Below, piece after piece: positions 45,662 through 54,341 of a DNA stretch of 64,000 nt. How positions within the stretch are numbered: the stretch's first letter is position 1; each line of letters begins with the position of its first letter. Source of the stretch: Agarilytica rhodophyticola. Its GTDB lineage: Bacteria; Pseudomonadota; Gammaproteobacteria; Pseudomonadales; Cellvibrionaceae. Location of the stretch: positions 1,573,001 through 1,637,000 of the forward strand of contig NZ_CP020038.1 in the NCBI RefSeq assembly GCF_002157225.2, written 5' to 3'. The notes below the pieces were generated by a model. That model worked only from the letters and a program-made list of their open reading frames with translations, was not told where the DNA came from and made no database searches. The position numbers were made by a program, and so were the translations under genes.

Positions 45662-48619
45662 ATGGTCATTTTTAAAGGTGACAATAATGAAATAACTCGC
45701 CCCCAATTTAAAAAAACGCTGTTAGCGATATCCATTAGTGTATGTGCCCACAGTTATGTTTTTGCACAAGGTTCCTCAGAGGAACTTGGTTCTGTTAATG
45801 CTCTAGAAGAAGAGGTTGTAATTGTCACGGGCATTCGAGGCAACCTTCAAAACGCTCAAAATATCAAACGTAACTCGGACACGTTTGTGGATGCGATTTC
45901 AGCAAAGGATATAGGTTCACTGCCTGATGTCAGTGTTTTAGAGGCCTTACAACGTTTGCCAGGTATCTCTATTGAGCGATTTGCATCTCCGCGAGATTCC
46001 GATCATTTTTCGACCGAGGGTAGCGGCGCGACTTTGCGAGGCTTACCTCAAACACGAACATCTTTTAATGGCCGTGATACTTTCTCAGCTACTAGTAACC
46101 GAGGTTTGAGTTTTGAAGATGTTTCGCCGGAATTACTGGGCAGTGTTGGTGTTTTTAAAAATCAAACTGCCGATATGATCGAAGGTGGTATTTCAGGCAC
46201 TATTGACTTACGAACACGTAAACCCTTCGATTCTGATGAGCGTGTGATAAAACTATCGGCGCAAGCGAACTATCATGATCTGGTAGAAGAGACTACGCCA
46301 ACTTTTTCAGGCTTATACAGCGACCGTTTTGAATTTAGTAGCGGTGCTGAATTAGGTTGGCTATTAAGTTATGCCGATTCAGAATTAGAGTTCCGTTCCG
46401 ATGGTGCCGAACTAGGCTTACATAATGAGATTATGGTAAATGGCAGCAATGTATTTGCCCCTATTAATGCTGGCATTCGTACCAACAGAACTGAGCGTAA
46501 TCGTGAAGGGCTTACGGCATCACTCCAATTTCGCGATGCTGATGACCGATTTGAAGGTACTCTAGAGTACATTCGTTCTGAGTCAGATATCGCTTGGAAT
46601 GAATTTGCCTTTTTCTCTGACGATGCACAAGGCACTTTAGATGATGGCGCAATCATTAGTGGTAATACGGTTCAAAGTGGCCGTTTATCTACGATTGGTG
46701 ATGGTTTAGGGCCACAAACAAGACGCAATGCCACTGATGAATTGGTTCAAGATCTATCCCTTAATTTAAAATTTCAAGCAACTGATCGACTAAGTATAGA
46801 AGCCGATTTTCAATATGTAGATGCTGAGAGTGAAAACTTAGATCTTACTGTATTTGGTGGCTTGGTGCGTGGTGTTGACGCAGAATTTAATGCAAATGGC
46901 GGTTCACCTATTGTTGACTTCCATGCTCCAGAAAATGCCAATCAAAGTGATGAGGAATATTTTTCCGACCCCAGTAATTATTTTTGGCGCGCAGGCCTTG
47001 ATCATATTGATGAAAATGAAGGGGACGAAGTTGCCATCCGTTTTGATGTAGATTATGAAATTAATTCGGGAATTTTTGAGTCTGTTGAAACGGGAGTACG
47101 CTTTGCTGAGCGTGAGCAAACAACGCGTTATGCGAATTTCAATTGGCAAAATCTTTCTGAATCTTGGAATGAAGGCTTTCGTACTTTTGCCGGTCGTCAA
47201 TTTGAAAATGGTGATGTTGATGCAACAGGTACTTCAACTGAGGCCCCGACTCCGGACTCTATGCCTGTTGTCTTTGATAACTTTTTCCGCGGCGACGCCG
47301 GTGGTGGTCTTACAGCGCTTTTTCCATCGACTAATTTAGTGCAAAATTATAGTGATTTTATTGCTAGCCTAAGCTCCTTTCCTTTTAACCAAGGCCCGCT
47401 AGATTTGTTTGCGCGTCCTGGTGTGATTCCTGGAACACCTTATTTACCTGCGGAAATAAATGAGGTGACTGAAGAAAATACAGCCGTCTATGTGCGTTTA
47501 AACTTCGGTGGTGGTGATGAAAACCGTTTTTCCGCTAATGTTGGATTGCGCTATGTACAGGTGGATACCACAGTAAAAGGTGGTCTAGTGTTCCCTAATC
47601 CGATTGATGAAGCTAGGTTGGAGCCGCTCACGCCAGAGCAGCGTGCATTCGCCAATGGAGCGAGTAATACCGAGGATGCCGAAAGTGATTTCTCAAAAGT
47701 ATTACCAAGCTTTAATGTTAAATATGAAATTGTTGATGATTTAATTGCACGTTTTGGCTATTCAGCGGCTATTGCTTTTCCCGATTTAGGTGATTTACGA
47801 TATAACTTTAATATTACTGCAGATATTGAAACAGTCGGTGATGATACTGTTCCAGATCGGCTCGAACGTTTCCAACAAATAAGCGGTAATCCCTTCTTAG
47901 AACCCATGGAAGCGGATAATCTGGATCTCTCCTTAGAATGGTATTTTGCTGAGTCTGGTTCTTTAACTGGAAGTTTTTTTTATAAGGATATTGAAAATTT
48001 CTTTTCAATTGATACCGTTAATCGTCAAGTGTCTAACAACGGTGTTACCCAAACAGTAGAAACTAGCCAACCGATTAATATCGGCCAAGCTAAGTTGCGT
48101 GGTTTTGAATTTGCTTATCAGCAGTTCTTTAAAGGCTTGCCACAAGTTTTAGATGGTTTAGGAGTGCAATTTAACTATACCTATTTAAGTGAAAGTGGTG
48201 TGCCGAACCAAAATACCAGTGCCACTGATTTAACCTCTGAAGAAGATATTAACGATATTACTGTACGTTTTGAAGGGTTGCCTTTACAAGGGCTCTCTGA
48301 GCATAGTTACAATCTTGTGGGGATCTATGAAAATCACGGTGTTTCAGCACGCTTGGCTTATAACTGGCGGGATGATTATCTGTTATCCATTAATCATGTT
48401 AACTTAAATTTGCCTGTATTTGCTGAAGATAGAGGACAATTGGATGGTTCCATCTTCTATGATATTAACGAAACTGTGGCAATAGGTTTACAGGCATCCA
48501 ACTTAACTAATGAAGAAACCAACACGTTATTGCAAGTGGATCAAGAAGGTACAAAAGTTACCCGTTCTTCTTTTGTCAATGATAGACGCTTCTCTTTTAT
48601 AATAAGAGCTAGCTTGTAA
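45662..48619 (+). CDS. TonB-dependent receptor, carbohydrate-locus type
   Basis: A 985-residue outer-membrane receptor of the large TonB-dependent group common in Caulobacter, Xanthomonas and Cellvibrionaceae carbohydrate loci. A signal peptide (LLAISISVCAHSYVFAQG) is followed by a TonB-box-like EEEVVIVTGIRGNLQNAQNIK (split near residue 42-62), the plug with ISAKDIGSLPDVSVLEALQRLPG near 80-100, TLRGLPQTRTSFNGRD near 123 and FKNQTADMIEGGISGTIDL near 164, and a barrel ending RRFSFIIRASL. Such receptors import oligosaccharides; the ligand is not determined, but the neighbours point to a plant or cellulose-derived sugar. A GGAGAG ribosome site precedes it. It heads an operon with three halogenase-family genes. 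Confidence 0.94.
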   Translation: MVIFKGDNNEITRPQFKKTLLAISISVCAHSYVFAQGSSEELGSVNALEEEVVIVTGIRGNLQNAQNIKRNSDTFVDAISAKDIGSLPDVSVLEALQRLPGISIERFASPRDSDHFSTEGSGATLRGLPQTRTSFNGRDTFSATSNRGLSFEDVSPELLGSVGVFKNQTADMIEGGISGTIDLRTRKPFDSDERVIKLSAQANYHDLVEETTPTFSGLYSDRFEFSSGAELGWLLSYADSELEFRSDGAELGLHNEIMVNGSNVFAPINAGIRTNRTERNREGLTASLQFRDADDRFEGTLEYIRSESDIAWNEFAFFSDDAQGTLDDGAIISGNTVQSGRLSTIGDGLGPQTRRNATDELVQDLSLNLKFQATDRLSIEADFQYVDAESENLDLTVFGGLVRGVDAEFNANGGSPIVDFHAPENANQSDEEYFSDPSNYFWRAGLDHIDENEGDEVAIRFDVDYEINSGIFESVETGVRFAEREQTTRYANFNWQNLSESWNEGFRTFAGRQFENGDVDATGTSTEAPTPDSMPVVFDNFFRGDAGGGLTALFPSTNLVQNYSDFIASLSSFPFNQGPLDLFARPGVIPGTPYLPAEINEVTEENTAVYVRLNFGGGDENRFSANVGLRYVQVDTTVKGGLVFPNPIDEARLEPLTPEQRAFANGASNTEDAESDFSKVLPSFNVKYEIVDDLIARFGYSAAIAFPDLGDLRYNFNITADIETVGDDTVPDRLERFQQISGNPFLEPMEADNLDLSLEWYFAESGSLTGSFFYKDIENFFSIDTVNRQVSNNGVTQTVETSQPINIGQAKLRGFEFAYQQFFKGLPQVLDGLGVQFNYTYLSESGVPNQNTSATDLTSEEDINDITVRFEGLPLQGLSEHSYNLVGIYENHGVSARLAYNWRDDYLLSINHVNLNLPVFAEDRGQLDGSIFYDINETVAIGLQASNLTNEETNTLLQVDQEGTKVTRSSFVNDRRFSFIIRASL

Positions 48620-48636
48620 ATTAGAGCGATGTATTG

Positions 48637-48696
48637 CAAGGCTTGTTAGAGCTAATTAACGCTAGTTAATTAGCTCTATAGACGCGCAAGCCCTTG
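48637..48696 (+). promoter_or_regulatory. Nested intercistronic hairpin between receptor and halogenase genes
   Basis: A perfect 13-bp stem (AGAGCTAATTAAC at 48648-48660 with GTTAATTAGCTCT at 48665-48677, loop GCTA) sits inside weaker outer arms CAAGGCTTG (48637-48645) and CAAGCCCTTG (48687-48696). There is no T-run. It may stabilise the receptor mRNA and lower expression of the halogenase genes. Confidence 0.6.
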
Positions 48697-48728
48697 TGTA
48701 TTGTCTGTAGAAAATATTGAGGCTGTTT

Positions 48729-50288
48729 ATGCATGAGAATCGTGTTAAACGCATTGTGATTGTCGGTGGTGGTACGGCCGGTTGGATGACCGCTGCCGCG
48801 TTAACACGTTTATTTGGGCAAGAATATTGCGCGATTGAGCTTTTAGAATCAGATCAAATAGGTACGGTTGGCGTCGGTGAAGCAACGCTGCCTCATTTAC
48901 GTTATTTCATCCAAACTTTAGGCTTGAACGAACACGAATTTATGCGCGCTACCAATGCCAGTTATAAAACAGGTATCGAGTTTATTAATTGGGGGCGTAT
49001 TGGCGAGTTTTATATTCACCCGTTCGGTGAATTCGGCCAAAGTATTAACGGTATTGACTTTCATCACTACTGGCTAAAGCTGAGGCAGCTAGGGGATGAT
49101 ACCAGTATCGGTGATTATTCCTTGCCTGTTGTTGCGTCAAAATATGGCCGCTTTGATTATCCCAGCAGTGATCCACGTTCTATTTTATCTACCTATTCCT
49201 ACGCTTTTCATTTGGATGCCCATTTGTTTGCTCGTTATTTGCGAACTTACTGCGAAACACGGGGCTTGGTGCGTAAAGAAGGTAAAGTTAAAGAAGTTTA
49301 TTTACGTCAAAGCGATGGGTTTATAAGTGCTGTTAGACTGGATAACGGTCAACATATCGAAGGTGATTTATTTATTGATTGCACAGGGTTTAACGGCCTT
49401 CTTATCGAACAACATTTAAAAACAGGTTATATCGACTGGCGTCATTGGTTACCTTGCGACAGAGCGATTGCAATGGCCACTAAAAGTCAGGGCGAGCTAT
49501 TACCTTATACCAAAGCGATCGCTCATGAAGCTGGTTGGCAGTGGCGGATACCTTTGCAACATCGCACAGGAAATGGTCACATCTATAGCAGTTCATTTAT
49601 GAGTGATCAACAAGCTGAATCTATACTACGTGATAATCTGGATGGCCAGGTAATTACCGAGGCTAATTATCTGCGTTTTACTACAGGCATGCGTAAACAA
49701 TTTTGGAACAAAAACTGTATTGCTATCGGTTTAGCAGCAGGGTTTTTAGAGCCATTGGAGTCTACCAGTATTCATCTTATTCAATTGGCTATTATGAAGT
49801 TAATTGAGTTTTTTCCAGATAAGCGTTGTGATTCAGTATTGCGTGATGAATACAATCGTATGATGACCCTAGAATTTGAACGCTTGCGTGATTTTTTAGT
49901 ACTGCATTACTGTGCTACCGAAAGAGACGATACAGAATTTTGGCGTTATTGCAAAAATATGAGCAAGCCCGATGGTTTGGATCATAAAATTAACTTGTTT
50001 CGTAAAACAGGCTATGTGTCTCCTTATACTGAAGGTTTATTTTTAAAAGCAAGTTGGTTGGCAGTTTATTTAGGGCAGGGTATTGTGCCTGAGAATTATG
50101 ATCCCAGAGTGGAAGACTTTGATCTTGAAAAATTAGCGAATTATCTTGCCAGTATGCAGACACACATTGCGCAAGCTGCACAGAGTTTACCTGCCCATGC
50201 AAAGAGTATCGCTAAGCATTGCGCGACAGAAAACCATGGTAGCTACCAGCCGCCACCAGCAACACTTAATTTGTATGGTAGGCGCTAG
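48729..50288 (+). CDS. Flavin-dependent tryptophan-halogenase-family protein, intact (first of three)
   Basis: A 519-residue flavin-dependent halogenase-type enzyme. The FAD motif GGGTAGWM is near residue 13 and GVGEATLPH near 48. The catalytic Lys is in ATNASYKTGIEF near K80. The halogenase signature WxWxIP is present as GWQWRIPLQHR near 270, and FLEPLESTSIHL near 340 holds the Glu and halide-site segment. All hallmarks needed for activity are therefore seen. Relatives next to TonB receptors in Brevundimonas and Xanthomonas brominate indoles, so bromination is a fair guess in a marine host, but the substrate is unknown. I start at the ATG at 48729, six bases after GAGG; an upstream TTG is in frame. 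Confidence 0.93.
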   Translation: MHENRVKRIVIVGGGTAGWMTAAALTRLFGQEYCAIELLESDQIGTVGVGEATLPHLRYFIQTLGLNEHEFMRATNASYKTGIEFINWGRIGEFYIHPFGEFGQSINGIDFHHYWLKLRQLGDDTSIGDYSLPVVASKYGRFDYPSSDPRSILSTYSYAFHLDAHLFARYLRTYCETRGLVRKEGKVKEVYLRQSDGFISAVRLDNGQHIEGDLFIDCTGFNGLLIEQHLKTGYIDWRHWLPCDRAIAMATKSQGELLPYTKAIAHEAGWQWRIPLQHRTGNGHIYSSSFMSDQQAESILRDNLDGQVITEANYLRFTTGMRKQFWNKNCIAIGLAAGFLEPLESTSIHLIQLAIMKLIEFFPDKRCDSVLRDEYNRMMTLEFERLRDFLVLHYCATERDDTEFWRYCKNMSKPDGLDHKINLFRKTGYVSPYTEGLFLKASWLAVYLGQGIVPENYDPRVEDFDLEKLANYLASMQTHIAQAAQSLPAHAKSIAKHCATENHGSYQPPPATLNLYGRR

Positions 50289-50290
50289 TT

Positions 50291-51844
50291 ATGTCTGAGC
50301 ATATAGAAAACATTGTTATAGTGGGTGCAGGAGTCACTGCTTGGCTTGCTGCCTTAGCGCTTACAAAACAATTTAATGCGAATTCTTTAAACATTACCAT
50401 GATAGATTGTGAGCAAAAGGAAAGCTTGCCTCTAGCGGAGTCAGGTGTTGCCGCTCTGTCTTCTTTTCATCGTAAATTTGGTATCCGTGAGCGAGAGGTG
50501 ATGGTTGCTACTGAAGCGACATTTAAGTTAGCCAATGCATTTTATGGGTGGAATTTCCCCGAACAGAGCTTTTTTCATTCTCATAGCCCTTATGGTGCTA
50601 TGATCCAATCCATTGAGTTTCAGCACTTTGCTGCTAAATTTAAATTAGATGGAGATAATACGCCATTTGATGCATATTCTCTTGGCGCAAGTGCAGCTAG
50701 GCTAGGTCGCTTTGCTCACCCCAAAACTAACGCTAAAGCTTTTCTTGCGCCTTATTCTTATGCTTTACATTTTGACGTACAACACTATCTCGATTATTTA
50801 AAAAGTCTAGTGCAAGCACAGGTGCGTTTAATCAAAGAGAATATCTCTGATGTTGTTGTTCGTTCAGAAGACGGCTTTATCGATGCCTTGGTAACGAGTG
50901 GTCATCAGCAAATAGAAGGTGACTTATTTATTGATTGCAGCGGCAAAAGCGGACGTTTAATCGAACAAGCTCTAGGTGTCGGTTATATGGATTGGTCGGA
51001 TTATTTACCTTGTGACCGTCGTATTATTTTTAGCTCTGATGCAATAAAAAATCCTCTTCCTGCGACGAAGATGTCGTTACATAAAGATGGTTGGATGCGA
51101 ATAGTTCCTTTGCGCAACCGTCAATGTTATGAATTTTACTACGATATTAACTATTTAAGTGATGGCGATGCTTTACAGTATTTGCAGCGCTATACGGCTG
51201 ATAAGCCTATGCATGATGTTTTAATACAAGCATTTAATATAGGTAGAAGAGAAAGATTTTGGTACAAGAACTGTTTAGCTTTGGGTGAGACTGCAGGTTT
51301 TTTGGGTAGCCTTTGTGTATCAAGTGTGCACACAACGCAAAGTGCTATTCTGCGTTTTCTCGACATGTTCCCGGATCGCGAATGTTCTTCTTTTATAGCC
51401 GAAGAATATAATCGTATTACGACTGAAGAATATGCACGTATCTTGGATTTTCACACAGCTCACTATGACTGTGCCAGAGCATTACATTCCCCTTTTTGGG
51501 ATGCCTATCACCGAAAAAGTCTGCCTGCTTCGCTAGCTCATAAAATACATTTATTTTCTCAATTTGGTCGTTTTCCTTTCTATGAAAGAGAAACTTTTTC
51601 TAGCAAAACTTGGATATCTTTTTTGCTAGGCCAAAATTACTGGCCGCAGCACTACGATGAACTTGTGCCGCTAAGTAATCATATTCATGCTCGTCAACAC
51701 GCAAAAAAAATGACATCGGTTATCTCCCAGGTAGCTGAGCAAATGCCAAGCCATTGGGAATATTTAGCTCAATACTGCGGTGACGACAGAAACTCCCTTG
51801 AAAGTACACATATAGGCTTAAAAGCTAATAGAGGAATGAAATAG
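50291..51844 (+). CDS. Degenerate halogenase-family protein (second of three)
   Basis: A 517-residue homologue with the same fold and length, but with key motifs lost. The FAD loop is GAGVTAW (residues 12-18; third Gly replaced by Ala). GVGEAT is replaced by LAESGVAAL. WxWxIP has become GWMRIVPLRNR. The PLESTS segment is now GSLCVSSVHTT, without Glu. The Lys in EATFKLANAF is kept. The frame is full length with ordinary codon use, so it is not an obvious pseudogene. It starts 3 bases after the first halogenase's stop and ends 5 bases before the third. A regulatory, carrier or substrate-binding partner of the flanking enzymes is possible. Catalysis by the normal halogenase route is unlikely. 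Confidence 0.88.
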   Translation: MSEHIENIVIVGAGVTAWLAALALTKQFNANSLNITMIDCEQKESLPLAESGVAALSSFHRKFGIREREVMVATEATFKLANAFYGWNFPEQSFFHSHSPYGAMIQSIEFQHFAAKFKLDGDNTPFDAYSLGASAARLGRFAHPKTNAKAFLAPYSYALHFDVQHYLDYLKSLVQAQVRLIKENISDVVVRSEDGFIDALVTSGHQQIEGDLFIDCSGKSGRLIEQALGVGYMDWSDYLPCDRRIIFSSDAIKNPLPATKMSLHKDGWMRIVPLRNRQCYEFYYDINYLSDGDALQYLQRYTADKPMHDVLIQAFNIGRRERFWYKNCLALGETAGFLGSLCVSSVHTTQSAILRFLDMFPDRECSSFIAEEYNRITTEEYARILDFHTAHYDCARALHSPFWDAYHRKSLPASLAHKIHLFSQFGRFPFYERETFSSKTWISFLLGQNYWPQHYDELVPLSNHIHARQHAKKMTSVISQVAEQMPSHWEYLAQYCGDDRNSLESTHIGLKANRGMK

Positions 51845-51848
51845 TAGT

Positions 51849-53390
51849 ATGGTGAAATCTTCATCGAATATTAACAATAAGCAATATAATAATCGTATTA
51901 AGAAGATTGTTATTGTCGGTGGCGGCACTGCCGGTTGGATGGCGGCTTCGGCGCTTGCTAAGATGTTAGGTAGTGACTTTAGTCATATCTATTTAATTGA
52001 GTCTGATGATATCGGTACTATAGGTGTGGGAGAAGCAACTATCCCACATATTGGATCATTTAATAATATTCTTGGCTTAGATGAAAATGAGTTTGTAAAA
52101 AAAACGCAAGCGACTTTTAAGCTTGGAATTAAGTTTAATAACTGGGGACAGGTAGGGGAGTCCTATATCCACCCCTTTGGAGATTTTGGTTCCGATATGC
52201 CCAACGGTGTTCCATTCCACCATTATTGGCTTAAGCTTTTTCAAAGTAATAATGAAGATTTATTTCACTATTCGATGGAAGTACAAGCTTGTAAGCAAGG
52301 TAAGTTTTCCCGGCCTCTATCTATTAAAAATTCACCTCTTGCAAGAATTGCCTATGCTTTTCATCTAGATGCTGGCTTATATGCAGCTTACTTACGGAAG
52401 TTTTCTGAAAATCATGGTGTTCATCGTATAGAAGGTAAAATTGTCAGTGTGCAGCTACGAGAAGATACAGGATTTATTCAGAGTGTCACTTTAGAAAATA
52501 GTCAAAGTATTGAAGGTGATCTATTTATTGACTGTAGCGGCTTTAGAGGATTACTCATTAAAGAGTCGCTAAATACAGGGTATATCGACTGGAGTCATCT
52601 GTTGCCGTGTGATCGTGCTGTTACGGTTGCAAGCCAGTCGTCTTGCGAGCTTTTGCCTTATACTCAAGCGACAGCGCAAACAGCTGGTTGGCAATGGCGA
52701 ATTCCTTTGCAACATCGTACTGGTAATGGCCATGTCTACTGTAGTCAATATATGAGTGAGGATGAAGCGACGGCAACCTTATTAAATAACTTAGATGGTG
52801 ATGCTATTTCTGAGCCGAAGACTTTAGCTTTTAATACTGGTCGTAGGAAAAAATTCTGGAATAAAAATTGTGTTGCTTTGGGGTTGTCTGGGGGTTTTAT
52901 GGAGCCTCTAGAGTCTACCAGTATTTATCTTATTCAATCTGGTATTTCAAAATTACTGGCGTTATTTCCCGACAAAAGCTTTAGTGCTGCTAATAGTGAT
53001 AAATACAATCAGCTATTGGCGTTAGAATATGAACGTATTCGAGATTTTCTGATTTTACATTATTGGGCCAATCAGCGATCCGATGAGCAATTTTGGTCTG
53101 CTTGTCAACAAATACCAATTCCCAATTATTTGGCGGAGAAAGTTAGACTTTACAAAGAGAGCGGTCGAATTTATCGGCAAGATGATGAACTATTTTCTAC
53201 CAGTAGCTGGTTAGCAGTTTTTCATGGTCAAAACATTATGGCCGATAGTTATCATCCACTAGTAGATACACATGATCTAGGCTCAATTCAAAAAGATTTA
53301 AGTCATATACGCAAGACACTAGAAAGATGCGCCAGTTCTATGCCAAGTCATAACCAATTTATTATGAAAAACTGCGCCTCAGAAAAATAA
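51849..53390 (+). CDS. Flavin-dependent tryptophan-halogenase-family protein, intact (third of three)
   Basis: A 513-residue enzyme close to the first copy. GGGTAGWM near residue 24, GVGEATIPH near 59, the Lys in TQATFKLGIKF near 94, the WxWxIP motif in GWQWRIPLQHR near 281 and FMEPLESTSIYL near 352 are intact. The first residues (MVKSSSNINNKQYNN) are an unstructured extension. An AGAGGA lies about 13 bases before the ATG, a rather long spacing. It closes the receptor-halogenase operon; no terminator is obvious before the repeat-filled gap that follows. A flavin reductase partner gene is not in the window. Confidence 0.92.
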   Translation: MVKSSSNINNKQYNNRIKKIVIVGGGTAGWMAASALAKMLGSDFSHIYLIESDDIGTIGVGEATIPHIGSFNNILGLDENEFVKKTQATFKLGIKFNNWGQVGESYIHPFGDFGSDMPNGVPFHHYWLKLFQSNNEDLFHYSMEVQACKQGKFSRPLSIKNSPLARIAYAFHLDAGLYAAYLRKFSENHGVHRIEGKIVSVQLREDTGFIQSVTLENSQSIEGDLFIDCSGFRGLLIKESLNTGYIDWSHLLPCDRAVTVASQSSCELLPYTQATAQTAGWQWRIPLQHRTGNGHVYCSQYMSEDEATATLLNNLDGDAISEPKTLAFNTGRRKKFWNKNCVALGLSGGFMEPLESTSIYLIQSGISKLLALFPDKSFSAANSDKYNQLLALEYERIRDFLILHYWANQRSDEQFWSACQQIPIPNYLAEKVRLYKESGRIYRQDDELFSTSSWLAVFHGQNIMADSYHPLVDTHDLGSIQKDLSHIRKTLERCASSMPSHNQFIMKNCASEK

Positions 53391-53660
53391 TTGCTAGAAA
53401 AAATAGGGTGATTTCTGCTATGTTGTCACCTTAGATATAGAAAAGTAGTTGTCCTCATAAGACAACTACTTTGTCGGTAAGTGGACAAAATTATTCATAT
53501 CTATGGTTAGTGCTAATAAAGGCTTTTTGACTTGTTACTATGCTAAGTGGTTTAGAAGGTTTATATAGATAGCAAAATCTCAAGTTGTTTAAGTCAATAG
53601 GCTCTTTAAATTAAAAACTAACCAGATGTGTTGCCAATTATTATTGATACTTGATTTCGT

Positions 53661-53706
53661 TAAGAGTTGAATGTTAATAAGAGTTGAATATTAATAAGAG
53701 TTAAGC
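53661..53706. repeat. Tandem array A, 17-bp unit
   Basis: TAAGAGTTGAATGTTAA (53661-53677), TAAGAGTTGAATATTAA (53678-53694) and a partial third copy. One mismatch between the two full units. Confidence 0.85.
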
Positions 53707-53795
53707 TAATTGATTCTGTAAGAGTGATGAGCGAAGTAGAGAGGGGCAGCTAAATCGCTTTTCACTTGTGTGGTAAATGTAAGCAAATAAAGCAA

Positions 53796-53859
53796 AGTTA
53801 TAATAAAACAGAGTTACAATAAAATAGAGTTACAATAAAACAGAGTTATAGTAGAAACA
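53796..53859. repeat. Tandem array B, 16-bp unit
   Basis: Four contiguous copies of AGTTACAATAAAACAG-like units at 53796-53811, 53812-53827, 53828-53843 and 53844-53859. Each differs from the next by one or a few bases, the last being the most degraded. Confidence 0.85.
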
Positions 53860-54068
53860 AAAGCGAGGGGAAAATTAAGTAAAGACTCTAAAAACCAAAA
53901 ATTTTCTAAAAGCTTTGATGTGTCGAAGGTTTAAAGTCTTAAAAAGGAAAAATATAAGGAGACAAAAAGTAAAGAAATAAAAAGTAAAGAGAAAAAAATA
54001 AATAAATCAAAGACAGAAAATACTACAAACAATAAAAAGCACAGAACGCAGAACACAGAAATAGAGCA

Positions 54069-54159
54069 CAGAACATAGAAATAGAATACAGAAGCAGAAC
54101 ATAGAAATAGAATACAGAAGCAGAACATAGAAATAGAATACAGAAGCAGAACATAGAAA
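54069..54159. repeat. Tandem array C, 26-bp unit
   Basis: Three perfect copies at 54069-54094, 54095-54120 and 54121-54146 (each starting CAGAACATAGAAATAG and ending ACAGAAG) and a 13-base partial copy. Degenerate relatives precede it from about 54040. There are no spacers. Confidence 0.93.
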
Positions 54160-54341
54160 AAGAAGGCATAAAAAATGCCCAAGCACAAAAAATAACAAAT
54201 GATGTATAAGAAAAAATGTGCAAAAAATATAAATATAAAAATGGCTAACAGAATTCAACAGCAGCTAGGGTGCTAGTAATACTAATTCGTGTTATTGGCA
54301 CTAGAATTAAAAGCTAATACTAAAAATGAACAGGATAAAGA

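Larger units (their letters stand above)
53391..54341. other. Repeat-rich, purine-biased gap between halogenases and GH9
   Basis: 951 bases with no gene that I can support. From about 53860 to 54240 the plus strand is almost all A and G. Three separate tandem arrays lie in it (listed next). The leftward frames across 53931-54258, rich in Phe, Cys and Leu, are products of the repeats. The GH9 promoter presumably lies near 54240-54330. Confidence 0.6.

Noticed and set aside
50291-51844. Second halogenase gene as a pseudogene
   Set aside because: The frame is intact and full length and is tightly packed between its neighbours, so I treat it as a functional variant until orthologues are compared.
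54069-54159. CRISPR-like direct repeats
   Set aside because: Copies are contiguous with no spacers, and no cas genes are present. The same applies to 26978-27028.
53931-54258. Leftward open frames rich in Phe, Cys and Leu
   Set aside because: They are translations of the 26-bp array and the purine tract. They have no ribosome site and no sequence complexity.
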